Notes: generated by a model from the sequence alone, not told the origin. 37,258 bases of DNA from Candidatus Mediterraneibacter excrementavium (GCA_019120275.1 DWVL01000030.1:1-37258); one strand, 5' to 3'; positions 23,745 to 31,297 are shown, counted from the stretch's first letter. Numbers and translations: made by a program.

Positions 23745-25391
23745 TCATCCTTTCCAGGTCCATTGATCTACATTGTTGACCACCGACCACCCGTGTCCGT
23801 GGGGATGGATCTTCTGCTCCGCCATCTGAAGCCCGTCCCGCACCCAGTAGAGATGATCGATATTCACAAGCCACACCCAGGGGATGTCCCCCTCCCAGGT
23901 CACGCCTTCCGTCCCGTCCCACTGGGCCTGCTGCCACAGCTGATAGGACGTTTCCAGGTCATTCTGCGCCAGCGCCTGGTCCATATAGCGGTCCACAGTG
24001 CCGCTGGCATATGGCGAATACAGCGCCCAATCCGATCCGGCGGCCGTATGGTAAATGTTATAAAGCTCCATCGGCGTATGGGCGCCCCAGCCCCAGATCA
24101 ACGGATCCGAGAGCGCCCGGTCGTAAGCCGTATCCCAGCCCACGCCTTCCAGCGTGCAGGAGATGCCAAGTTTCCCGAGCTGGTCCGCGAAATCCGCGGC
24201 CAGCGCCTGGCGGACAGAGTCTCCGGCCGAATAGAGCAGGTTCAGTTCCGCCTTCACGCCGTCCTTTTCCCGGACGCCGTCATCCCCGGTCTTCCAGCCC
24301 GCCTCATCAAGAAGCGCCGCCGCGCCCTCCGGGTCATATTCCACTTCGGACGCTTCGCTGTACCAGGGCATCTGATCGCACACGCTGTATGCCGGGCTTC
24401 CATACCCGTTCAGCACATGGTCGATCATTTCCTGCCGGTCAATGCCCATATTGATCGCCCGGCGCACCCGCACGTCCGCCGTGAGATCATTTCCCACCGT
24501 GCGCCCCTGTGCGTCGGTCTGCTCCGGCACGGCCGGAAGATTGAATCCCCGGTTGTCCACCGTGGCATAGGACGCCAGCGCATATCCTTCGATCTGCTGG
24601 TCCGAGTAAGTGGCGGACGTATAGGCCAGATCCACCTGGCCGGCCTGCGCCGCAAGAAACGCCGCATCTTCCTCCATAAAGAGGATCGTCACTTTCTTCA
24701 TCAGCGGCTCCCCGCCGTAGTAATCCGGATTCGCCTCCAGGATCACCTGCTGCCCCTGGTCCCACTGCTTCAGGATATATCTGCCCGAACCGACAGGAGA
24801 TGCGCCATATGTCGCGCTGTCATAGGCATGCTCCGGCACGATCCCGGTCACGGCCATGGTGTAGGGCCAGATGGAGAACGGCCGGTTCATATGGAACACA
24901 ACCGTCCTGTCATCCGCCGTTTCCGCATAATCCAGCATGGTAAAATCACTGACCGAACTGGACGCTTTAACAGTATTGTATGTAAAAGCCACATCCTCCG
25001 CGGTAAGCCTCTCCCCGTCCGTAAAGGACACATCATCCCGGATCGTGACCGTCCAGGTCAGGCCGTCTTCACTGACCGAATAATCCGTCGCCAGATCATA
25101 CCCGATGGTAAGATCCGGGTTCGTCACCGTCAGGGTGCTCTGGATCAGCGGCTCATGGACATGCTCGCCTGCGCCCCAGCCGTACGCCGGATCAAAACCG
25201 GCCGCCGGTTCGGAATTGGGATCCATGGCCACCACCACTTCCCCCGCCCGGGCCCTCTGCTCTGCCGCCTGCGCGGATGTCCGGGCAGCCGCGCCTGTTC
25301 CCGCGGAGCCATTTCCGCAGCCGGATGCCGCACATGCTGCGGACAGCGCCAGTGCCGCTGACAGGAGCACCGCGGTATATTTCCTACTCAT
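23745..25391 (-). CDS. Family 5 extracellular binding lipoprotein with C-terminal His-rich motif; candidate nickel binder
   Basis: From ATG 25391 the protein is 548 residues: a lipoprotein signal (MSRKYTAVLLSAALALSAAC and AASGC) and then the large family 5 binding fold (peptide/nickel class): LATDYSVSEDGLTWTVTIRD, FTDGERLTAEDVAFTYNTVK, GSGRYILKQWDQGQQVILEA, RRAINMGIDRQEMIDHVLNG. The C-terminus holds HPHGHGW (23787-23807), three His in seven residues. The start overlaps the larC stop (ATGAGTAG, 25391-25384), so translation is coupled to larC. That coupling with cofactor genes that need Ni favours nickel or a nickel chelate as the cargo over peptides (inference). The longer frame to 25499 is rejected because the signal peptide would be internal. 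Confidence 0.88.
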   Translation of the reverse strand: MSRKYTAVLLSAALALSAACAASGCGNGSAGTGAAARTSAQAAEQRARAGEVVVAMDPNSEPAAGFDPAYGWGAGEHVHEPLIQSTLTVTNPDLTIGYDLATDYSVSEDGLTWTVTIRDDVSFTDGERLTAEDVAFTYNTVKASSSVSDFTMLDYAETADDRTVVFHMNRPFSIWPYTMAVTGIVPEHAYDSATYGASPVGSGRYILKQWDQGQQVILEANPDYYGGEPLMKKVTILFMEEDAAFLAAQAGQVDLAYTSATYSDQQIEGYALASYATVDNRGFNLPAVPEQTDAQGRTVGNDLTADVRVRRAINMGIDRQEMIDHVLNGYGSPAYSVCDQMPWYSEASEVEYDPEGAAALLDEAGWKTGDDGVREKDGVKAELNLLYSAGDSVRQALAADFADQLGKLGISCTLEGVGWDTAYDRALSDPLIWGWGAHTPMELYNIYHTAAGSDWALYSPYASGTVDRYMDQALAQNDLETSYQLWQQAQWDGTEGVTWEGDIPWVWLVNIDHLYWVRDGLQMAEQKIHPHGHGWSVVNNVDQWTWKG

Positions 25392-26670
25392 TATCCGTCT
25401 GCCCCTTTCTCTTTCCGGCATGGTACGCCCGCATCGTTTCTTCGCAGACTTCCCGATATGGAACGCCCGCCTTCTCCGCCGCCGCAGCCGCGTCTTCATA
25501 TTCCGGCTTCACGTGCACGATGCCGGACCTTTCAGCCGTCTTTACCCGGACCGCACCGTACAGGGTCTCCACCGTTTCACTGCCGGGTCTCAGGAAATAT
25601 TTCCGGCAGAGGCGGACCCGCACGCCGTTGGTGGTCGTCTCCCGCAGGATATTTTCCGCAGTCCGGTCGATCCGGCCCGCATCACACAATACGGTAAGTT
25701 CCCAGCCCGGCCGCCCTTTCTTCATGGTCCCGGCCGTGGCATACGCATCCAGCGCCCCCAGATCAAGCAGCTTTTTCTGCGCGTACGCGAGCGCCTCCGG
25801 CGTCATGTCGTCGATATTGCACACCAGCTCCGCGATGCTGCCATCGGCGCCCTCTTCTGTCTCTCCCAGAAAGACGCGGACGCAGTTTGCCCGGTCAAAT
25901 TCTTTCGTTCCAATCCCGATGCCGACGGACGTTCCCCGCATCACCGGCATATCCCCGAAATGCTGCGCGAAATGTATGAGCAGGGCCGCCCCGGTGGGCG
26001 TGCACAGTTCTCCCCTGACCTGTCCGCCGTACATGGGGACATCCGCCAGAAGATTCGCCGTGGCCGGCGCAGGGACCGGCATCACGCCGTGGGCGCAGCG
26101 GACCGTGCCGCTCCCCACATGGACCGGCGACGCCAGGATCCGGTCCGGATGGAGCAGTTCCAGGGCATAGCAGACTCCGGCCACATCCGCCACCGCATCC
26201 AGGGCGCCCACTTCGTGGAAATGCACGTCGCCCGCCGGACACCCGTGGGCCTTCGTCTCCGCTTCCGCGATCAGGTCATAGACCCGGCGCGCATGATCCC
26301 GCACACACTCCGGCAGCGGAAGCCCGTCGATCAGCGCCGCGATATGCCCCGGGGAAACATGATGATGCCCGTGCTCATGTTCATGTCCATACTGATGTCC
26401 GCATCCGTGGTCATGCAGGAAGTCCTGCGGATGCCCGTGCGGTGTGTCCGGCTCCCGCTCCTCTTCTCCGTGCACGGTCACTTCCATATGTGTGCCCGCG
26501 ATCCCGCAGGTCGTCTTCCGGCAGGGCACCACTTTTACCCCCGGAAGACCCAGACCGTTCATCTTTTCCACGAACTGCTGTTTCTGTTCATCACTCAGCA
26601 GTTCGTACAGCGCCGCCATCAGCATGTCGCCGGCCGCGCCCATATTACATTCAATATATAAGGTCTTCAT
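25384..26670 (-). CDS. larC: Nickel insertion protein LarC (pyridinium-3,5-bisthiocarboxylate mononucleotide nickel chelatase)
   Basis: LarC inserts nickel into the pincer nucleotide cofactor of lactate racemase-type enzymes. The protein is 428 residues in one uninterrupted frame; in Lactiplantibacillus plantarum the gene is split into larC1/larC2 and needs a frameshift. Seen: the family start MKTLYIECNMGAAGDMLMAA, a His-rich stretch (about 78-104, with HDHGCGHQYGHEHEHGHHH) likely to hold metal, DVHFHEVGALDAVADVAG, TPTGAALL, and C-terminal CNIDDMTPEALAYAQKKLLD. It lies 4 bp after larB and overlaps the binding-protein gene by 8 bp. Confidence 0.95.
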   Translation of the reverse strand: MKTLYIECNMGAAGDMLMAALYELLSDEQKQQFVEKMNGLGLPGVKVVPCRKTTCGIAGTHMEVTVHGEEEREPDTPHGHPQDFLHDHGCGHQYGHEHEHGHHHVSPGHIAALIDGLPLPECVRDHARRVYDLIAEAETKAHGCPAGDVHFHEVGALDAVADVAGVCYALELLHPDRILASPVHVGSGTVRCAHGVMPVPAPATANLLADVPMYGGQVRGELCTPTGAALLIHFAQHFGDMPVMRGTSVGIGIGTKEFDRANCVRVFLGETEEGADGSIAELVCNIDDMTPEALAYAQKKLLDLGALDAYATAGTMKKGRPGWELTVLCDAGRIDRTAENILRETTTNGVRVRLCRKYFLRPGSETVETLYGAVRVKTAERSGIVHVKPEYEDAAAAAEKAGVPYREVCEETMRAYHAGKRKGQTDNE

Positions 26671-26674
26671 TCCG

Positions 26675-27439
26675 TCAGTTCTCCTTTATCCCTTCCATCT
26701 GATTGATCATTCCCGCCAGATATCCGGCGCCGAATCCGTTGTCAATATTCACCACGCTGCACCCGGAAGCACAGGAGTTGAGCATGGACAAAAGCGCCGA
26801 CAGCCCGCCGAAGTTCGCCCCGTATCCAACACTGGTGGGTACCGCGATCACCGGGCAGTCCACCAGGCCGCCGATCACCGAGGCCAGAGCCCCTTCCATC
26901 CCCGCCACGGCCACAACGCAGCGCGCGCTCATGAGCGGATCCAGATTGGACAGCAGACGGTGAAGCCCCGCTACGCCTACATCGTAGAGCCGGGTGACCC
27001 GGTTTCCCATCGCTTCCGCCGTCAGCGCCGCCTCCTCCGCCACCGGGATGTCGCTGGTCCCGCCGGTGGCCACCACGATGCTTCCCCGGCCCTCCTGCGG
27101 TTCCGGAAATGCGACGGCCAGCCGGGGCAGCGGATGATACTCGGCCGGGACAGCGGCGCACAGGATATCCGCCGTATCCTGGTCAATACGGGTCACCAGG
27201 ATGTTCCTGCATCCTTTCGCCCCCATCGCTTCCACGATCCCCCGGATCTGCTCCGGCGTCTTGCCGGCGCCGTAGACCACCTCGGAAGCGCCCTGCCGGA
27301 TGCCCCGGTGATAGTCGATCTTGGCATAATCCAAATCCTCAAAAGGTTCTTCCTTCAGATGCAGAAGAGCCTGCTCCGGGGAAGTCGAACCGTCCGCCAC
27401 ACTCCGGAGGAGCTCCAGTATCTCCTGTTTATTGTTCAT
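26675..27439 (-). CDS. larB: LarB, nicotinic acid adenine dinucleotide carboxylase/hydrolase (pincer cofactor synthesis)
   Basis: LarB carboxylates the pyridinium ring of NaAD and releases AMP, the first committed step towards the nickel-pincer nucleotide. The chosen start (MNNKQEILELLRSVADG) gives 254 residues. A small N-terminal domain (with DYHRGIRQGASEVVYGAGKT) precedes a PurE-like domain with VVATGGTSDIPVAEEAALTA, VAVAGMEGALASVIGGLVD and PTSVGYGANFGGLSALLSML. ATG at 27439 overlaps the larE end by 11 bp; the frame is open to 27508 but the family start is the internal Met. Confidence 0.95.
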   Translation of the reverse strand: MNNKQEILELLRSVADGSTSPEQALLHLKEEPFEDLDYAKIDYHRGIRQGASEVVYGAGKTPEQIRGIVEAMGAKGCRNILVTRIDQDTADILCAAVPAEYHPLPRLAVAFPEPQEGRGSIVVATGGTSDIPVAEEAALTAEAMGNRVTRLYDVGVAGLHRLLSNLDPLMSARCVVAVAGMEGALASVIGGLVDCPVIAVPTSVGYGANFGGLSALLSMLNSCASGCSVVNIDNGFGAGYLAGMINQMEGIKEN

Positions 27440-28241
27440 GATCCGTTCCCTCCTCTTCCTGATCATTCTCTGTGTGCCGTTCCATGTCCGGACTCCCGGC
27501 CCGCACATTCAGATCCAGCAATACACCGTCAAAGAGGCCGCCCAGCCGTTCCATGATCTCTTCCCGCTTTTCAAGAGCCAGGGCAAACTGCTCCGCCCGG
27601 ACCTGGATCCGTGCCGCTTTTCCGTACATCCGGACACGGAAATCCCGGAATCCCATCTCACTCATCTGCGTTTCCGCCCGCTCCACATTCCGAAGCCGGT
27701 CATTCCGGATCGCTGTCCCGGTCGGGATCCGGGTGGCAAGGCAGGCGTACGCCGGTTTCTCCCATGTGAACAGCCCGGCTTTCCTGGAAAGCAGGCGCAC
27801 CTCCGCCTTCGTGATCCCGCATTCCCGAAGCGGCGAGCGCACCCCCAGTTCCCGGAGCGCCCGCATGCCCGGCCGGTCGCCTGCGTCATCGGATGCATTG
27901 GTCCCGTCCAGAAGGACCGTATACCCGTCTTCTGCGACCGCCTCCTGGAGCGCCGTGAAGATCGCCCGCTTGCAGTGATAGCACCGGTCCGGCCCGTTGG
28001 CCGCAGCCTCCGGCACTGCCAGGATATCCAGCTCCACCACCGTCATTGGGATATCCAGCTCTCCCGCCAGCCTGCGCGCGTCCTCCAGCTCAAACTCCGG
28101 CTGGAAGGCGGTCTTCACATAATAGGCGTGCACGTCACATCCGTTCTGTTTTGCAAGATATAAGAGGAGCGCTGAATCCGTCCCTCCTGAAAACGCTGCG
28201 GCAGCCCGCGGCGTCTGTCTGAAAAAATCTTTTACCGTCAT
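27429..28241 (-). CDS. larE: LarE, ATP-dependent sulfur transferase (pincer cofactor synthesis)
   Basis: LarE activates the pincer precursor with ATP and replaces carboxyl oxygen by sulfur. This 270-residue PP-loop protein has SGGTDSAL at 18-25, DGTNASDDAGDRPGMRAL at about 112-129, and KPAYACLATRIPTG with C167 at the position of the sacrificial cysteine of the L. plantarum enzyme. It also has a CYHC pair (C87, C90). Three-cysteine LarE proteins are known to hold a [4Fe-4S] cluster that carries the transferred sulfide, so a non-sacrificial mechanism is inferred here. The C-terminal tail is unusually acidic and His-rich (ERHTENDQEEEGTDHEQ), translated from DNA that contains the larB start. It is the first gene of the operon. 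Confidence 0.93.
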   Translation of the reverse strand: MTVKDFFRQTPRAAAAFSGGTDSALLLYLAKQNGCDVHAYYVKTAFQPEFELEDARRLAGELDIPMTVVELDILAVPEAAANGPDRCYHCKRAIFTALQEAVAEDGYTVLLDGTNASDDAGDRPGMRALRELGVRSPLRECGITKAEVRLLSRKAGLFTWEKPAYACLATRIPTGTAIRNDRLRNVERAETQMSEMGFRDFRVRMYGKAARIQVRAEQFALALEKREEIMERLGGLFDGVLLDLNVRAGSPDMERHTENDQEEEGTDHEQ

Positions 28242-28261
28242 CCTGTATCTCCTCTGTCTTC

Positions 28262-28314
28262 AAAAAAAGAAAAGGCACCCGCTTCCCTCTGAAAGCTGAT
28301 ACCTTCCTGATATC
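28262..28314 (-). terminator. Intrinsic terminator with competing antiterminator helix before larE
   Basis: In the minus-strand RNA GGUAUC (28303-28298) pairs with GGUGCC (28279-28274) and, inside it, GCUUUC with GGAAGC (loop AGAG). U-rich TTTTCTTTTTTT (28273-28262) follows, only 20 nt before the larE ATG. An alternative hairpin GAUAUC-AGGAA-GGUAUC (28314-28298) uses the same 5' arm and would exclude the terminator. The G-U pairs form only in RNA read from the minus strand. Either it simply ends the DUF951-DUF3842 transcript, or it is an attenuator for larE; no promoter is visible in the 20 nt between it and larE. Confidence 0.7.
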
Positions 28315-28349
28315 TTTTTCCTGTATTTCGGTCATGCGCTCCGGTATAC

Positions 28350-28365
28350 CCGGACTTCAGTCCGG
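28350..28365 (-). other. Perfect 6-bp hairpin with TGAA tetraloop in the larE leader
   Basis: CCGGAC and GTCCGG flank a 4-nt loop. It lies between the DUF3842 stop and the terminator at 28262-28303, within a ~125-nt segment that has no gene. GC-rich repeats of GCCGGAC surround it, so it may be part of a larger leader fold. Confidence 0.5.
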
Positions 28366-28387
28366 CTGTCCGGCTTCATGCCGGTCC

Positions 28388-28804
28388 TCATCCCTCTGAT
28401 GCCATGATCCCTTTCAATGCATCTACTGCGCATTCCACGCGTCTTCCCATAGACGTATTTTCAATTCCAACGACAATATTATCACAAAGATTGACCGGAA
28501 TCAATATCCGCTTCGCCGCGCTCTGCCCGACCGCCTGCGCCATGCGCGGTGTGATCTCGCCCAGCATGGCATCCGCGATCACAATGCCCACCGGTCCCAT
28601 GATCACATCAGCGCTCCTGCAGACGGTCACCACGGAGTTCTCCCCTGTCGCCGCCTGGTCCGCGCCTGCCTTCAGCATCATATTTGTCGCCGCACTGTTG
28701 GTGCCCACGGCGATGACCTCGATCCCGCGGTCATATCCTTTCACCGCGGTCACAAGCTGTTTCCCCAGGCCGCCGCCCTGGCCGTCTATCACAAGTACTC
28801 TCAT
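28388..28804 (-). CDS. DUF3842 family protein
   Basis: This 138-residue protein starts MRVLVIDGQGGGLGKQLVTA, a Rossmann-like nucleotide-binding loop typical of the family. GTNSAATNMMLKAGADQAAT and MGPVGIVIADAMLGEITPRM follow. The family is common in clostridial genomes and its biochemical role is not established. The ATG directly abuts the stop codon of the DUF951 gene (TAAATG), so the two are translationally coupled. Confidence 0.88.
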   Translation of the reverse strand: MRVLVIDGQGGGLGKQLVTAVKGYDRGIEVIAVGTNSAATNMMLKAGADQAATGENSVVTVCRSADVIMGPVGIVIADAMLGEITPRMAQAVGQSAAKRILIPVNLCDNIVVGIENTSMGRRVECAVDALKGIMASEG

Positions 28805-29005
28805 TTATTCCTCTCCCTGCGCCTTCTTCACGATCTGTCTGGTATTCTTCTCGACCAGCTTTCTTGACACCATGATCTGATGCCCGCACCCGGCACATTT
28901 CAGCCTGAAATCCGCGCCCGTGCGCAGGATCTCCCATTCATGGCTTCCGCATGGATGAGGCTTTTTCATCCGGATAATATCTCCCACACTGAATCTGTCT
29001 GCCAT
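28805..29005 (-). CDS. DUF951 family small zinc-ribbon-like protein
   Basis: This 66-residue protein has the family pattern FSVGDIIRMKKPHPCGSHEW and RLKCAGCGHQIMVSR. The Cys in HPCG plus the CAGC knuckle suggest a zinc ribbon, possibly nucleic-acid or ribosome associated (inference). In many Firmicutes the family gene lies near core replication or translation genes. AAAGGAAAAG precedes the ATG. It is 22 bp after the sortase gene and adjacent to DUF3842. Confidence 0.88.
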   Translation of the reverse strand: MADRFSVGDIIRMKKPHPCGSHEWEILRTGADFRLKCAGCGHQIMVSRKLVEKNTRQIVKKAQGEE

Positions 29006-29027
29006 CTTCTTTTCCTTTCACCTGCCG

Positions 29028-29834
29028 CTAGTCAATATCTGTAAGCACCCCGCGGACAACAAACCTGTTTGCATGACCGTTTCCTGTACATGTAGACAAT
29101 GTTATGATCTGCGACTGGGCGTTCAGTTCCACATCCACCTGATAATTCGAATCCGCGCTGCATCTGCTGAGGAACTGTTCGTACTCCTCATCCGTTGCAA
29201 AATCCACCACATAATTCTCGGACTTTGCACTCACCTCTCCTGCCGCAAATACCGTATATGTGCGCACGCTTCCATCCGGAGTATAGATATAGAAATCAGG
29301 ATGTTCCTCGCAGAATGATTCATCTTTATAAAGGTTAAGCCGGGAAAACATATCCGGGCTTACATTCAGATGATGCCCATAAATGATCGTGTTTTTATCT
29401 GAAAAATCACTGCTGTTGCGCATATCCATGAAAATAGCGCCAAGTTTATTGTCATTTTCCGAAAATGTTTTTGTAAGGTACTCTTCATTATCCGCGCTCT
29501 TTACGACAGGATAATTAATGATCGAGGGTTCATCGAACCGGATCCAGGCGATCGTATCCGGATTTATCTCAAGAAGCGCATCGAAATCCACACTGAACCC
29601 TGTTCCGTCCGCATCCGCCTCAACCGCAAGATCCTGGATCTCATCGTACTCTTTCCCGCCTGTGTAATACGGGACAAGCATCATAACAAGCTGATACAGT
29701 GAAAACACAAACACACATACCGCAGCGATCAGAACCGTACCCGATATAATGTCAAATAAAAATTTATTCTGTTTTTTCCGTTTCTTCTGCGGCCTCCGGC
29801 CGCCGGAACGTCTTCTTCTTTTTTCCGGCATCAT
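29028..29834 (-). CDS. Class B sortase
   Basis: From ATG 29834 the protein is 268 residues: a highly basic N-terminus (Arg/Lys-rich), one membrane anchor (about 28-54, FDIISGTVLIAAVCVFVFSL) and a sortase domain. The catalytic His is in IIYGHHLNVSPDMFSRLNLY, the Cys in ITLSTCTGNGHANR and the Arg in the same ANRFVV block. The TLSTCT box and the extended spacing match class B. Sortases cleave LPXTG/NPXTX-type signals and join proteins to the cell wall. No gene with such a signal is visible in the window, so its substrates lie elsewhere. ATG at 29834 or 29831 is preferred over 29879 because GGAG lies just upstream and the longer form would overlap the LUD gene. Confidence 0.9.
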   Translation of the reverse strand: MMPEKRRRRSGGRRPQKKRKKQNKFLFDIISGTVLIAAVCVFVFSLYQLVMMLVPYYTGGKEYDEIQDLAVEADADGTGFSVDFDALLEINPDTIAWIRFDEPSIINYPVVKSADNEEYLTKTFSENDNKLGAIFMDMRNSSDFSDKNTIIYGHHLNVSPDMFSRLNLYKDESFCEEHPDFYIYTPDGSVRTYTVFAAGEVSAKSENYVVDFATDEEYEQFLSRCSADSNYQVDVELNAQSQIITLSTCTGNGHANRFVVRGVLTDID

Positions 29835-29859
29835 TCTGCTCCTTCGTTTATCCGTTATT

Positions 29860-30495
29860 CTAGAATCCAAGATTTTCATCTACAAGGATGATCTTGAACC
29901 GTTTCGGTATCCTGCTGAATCTGGTGACCATGATCTGGCAGCAGATGCAGTCTTCACTTTTACAGTCAAAACAGCTTCCGTTCCTGACACACGGGGTATC
30001 CGAACCAAACCGCTGCGTATTGATCGGCGCCGCCTCATTCCTTGCCCTGTGCATGGCGTCTTCCTGGGTCTTAACGATCTTATTCATCCCCACGATCAAA
30101 AGCACATTTTTCGGACCGAAAGCATAGGCAGCCACCCGGTTGGCATTCCCGTCAATATTGACAAAAACTCCGTCCTCGCTCATAGCATTCACACTGCCCA
30201 GATACCAGTCGCATTCAAATGCCTTTCTCGCGATCTTTTCCTTCTCTTCCGGAGTCGGCGCCAGGTCCCGGTCATAAAATGTATAATTTCCGTCCTTCAG
30301 CGCTTCAATAAGCCCGGATTCGCGGACAGAAGCCGATCCGCCCATATTGACCGTGCTCCCCTCGCCGATCAGGCGGAGTGCCGTCTTTACGGCTTCTTCT
30401 CTGGATTCCACATAATAAGCTTCCATATTTCTTGATTCCAGCGCTTTGACAACTCTTTCCCCAAGCGCTTTATTTCTTTTTTCTCTGGGTCCCAT
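29860..30495 (-). CDS. LUD domain protein (lactate-utilisation/LutC-like)
   Basis: This 211-residue protein of the LUD (DUF162) family has EGSTVNMGGSASVRESGLIE, VNAMSEDGVFVNIDGNANRV, AYAFGPKNVLLIVGMNKIVK and a cysteine-rich C-terminal stretch (SCFDCKSEDCICC) that could bind a metal or cluster. Family members with a Fe-S partner act in lactate oxidation; stand-alone clostridial members have no firm role. It is 25 bp from the sortase gene. Its nearness to the lar genes is suggestive of lactate metabolism but is not proof. Confidence 0.85.
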   Translation of the reverse strand: MGPREKRNKALGERVVKALESRNMEAYYVESREEAVKTALRLIGEGSTVNMGGSASVRESGLIEALKDGNYTFYDRDLAPTPEEKEKIARKAFECDWYLGSVNAMSEDGVFVNIDGNANRVAAYAFGPKNVLLIVGMNKIVKTQEDAMHRARNEAAPINTQRFGSDTPCVRNGSCFDCKSEDCICCQIMVTRFSRIPKRFKIILVDENLGF

Positions 30496-30568
30496 TATAC
30501 TGCGCTCCTTTCATTTTAAGACAATTCTTTTTTATTCTATCACATTCCGCTTTTCAATGCATCGCATT

Positions 30569-31282
30569 TCATCGATCTCGCTCAATATCCTGGTCAATAT
30601 CACCAGACTGGCCATCAGCTGCAGACACATAATACTCCTTTCCTGTCTCCAGGCAGAGACACCCCAGCCTGCCTCCGGCTTCTGCAAAAACCGCCCCGCA
30701 GTCCACATCGATCAGCCGTCCGTCCGGACAGTGCCAGATCGTGGCCGGTTCATTTCTGGTCCCCCGGATCAGGAATGTCGGAACATGGCCGACAACAGAC
30801 ATATATCCCGGGATCCCCCGCTGCCTGTCGATCATGGATGTATCCCACAACAGCCGTTCTTTCCTTTTCCATATATGCAGGATCTCCTCTGTCGATGCAT
30901 GCGCGAGAAGCCAGCATTCACCGCCCGTCTTCACTTTCGCACAGAGCGGCAGCGTTTTCATAAAATCCACGTATTCCGGGATCTTCTTTCGCCACCTTGC
31001 ATCCGCGCAGAGGACATCATATGTATTATAGTAATACGGGTACCGGTCTCTGTCAGGCGCTTCATACCATTCCACAAAACCGTCCTCATGGTTTCCCCGC
31101 AAAGCCGTAATATTCGGGCAGTTCATCGCCAGGTCCAGCACCCCCGCCGGATCCGGCCCCCGGTCGATCATATCGCCCAGGATATAAACCCTGTCATCTG
31201 CATCCGGCTGTATCATATCCAGCATCTTTTTCAAGAGATCTGACATGCCGTGAATATCCGACATCACATAATTCCTGCCCAT
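30569..31282 (-). CDS. Serine/threonine protein phosphatase (PPP family metallophosphoesterase)
   Basis: The 237-residue protein has the three PPP metal and phosphate motifs: SDIHGM (residues 8-13), LGDMIDRGPDP (about 35-45) and LRGNHEDGF (about 60-68). Histidines (LLAHAS, SVVGHVPT) follow in the C-terminal half. It resembles the small bacterial/phage-type phosphatases and would use two metal ions such as Mn. The start ATG is 15 bp after the Rpn-like gene, so the two are probably cotranscribed. Substrates are unknown. Confidence 0.9.
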   Translation of the reverse strand: MGRNYVMSDIHGMSDLLKKMLDMIQPDADDRVYILGDMIDRGPDPAGVLDLAMNCPNITALRGNHEDGFVEWYEAPDRDRYPYYYNTYDVLCADARWRKKIPEYVDFMKTLPLCAKVKTGGECWLLAHASTEEILHIWKRKERLLWDTSMIDRQRGIPGYMSVVGHVPTFLIRGTRNEPATIWHCPDGRLIDVDCGAVFAEAGGRLGCLCLETGKEYYVSAADGQSGDIDQDIERDR

Positions 31283-31297
31283 TCACAATCCCTCAGA

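Noticed and set aside
23730-25361. 543-codon open frame on the plus strand
   Set aside because: It lies fully antisense to the binding-protein gene; its product is rich in His/Arg/Pro with no domain, as expected from G+C-rich antisense DNA.
25105-26661. 518-codon open frame on the plus strand
   Set aside because: Antisense to larC and the start of the binding-protein gene; no ribosome site and no recognisable motif.
28135-28335. 66-codon frame overlapping the terminator before larE, possible leader peptide
   Set aside because: GGAG lies only 3 nt before its ATG, the frame runs through the terminator and far into larE, and there is no run of a regulatory codon. It is kept only as a remote alternative to an RNA switch.
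28350-28365. Hairpin as an independent terminator of DUF3842
   Set aside because: The stem is only 6 bp and no T-run follows; the better terminator is at 28262-28303.
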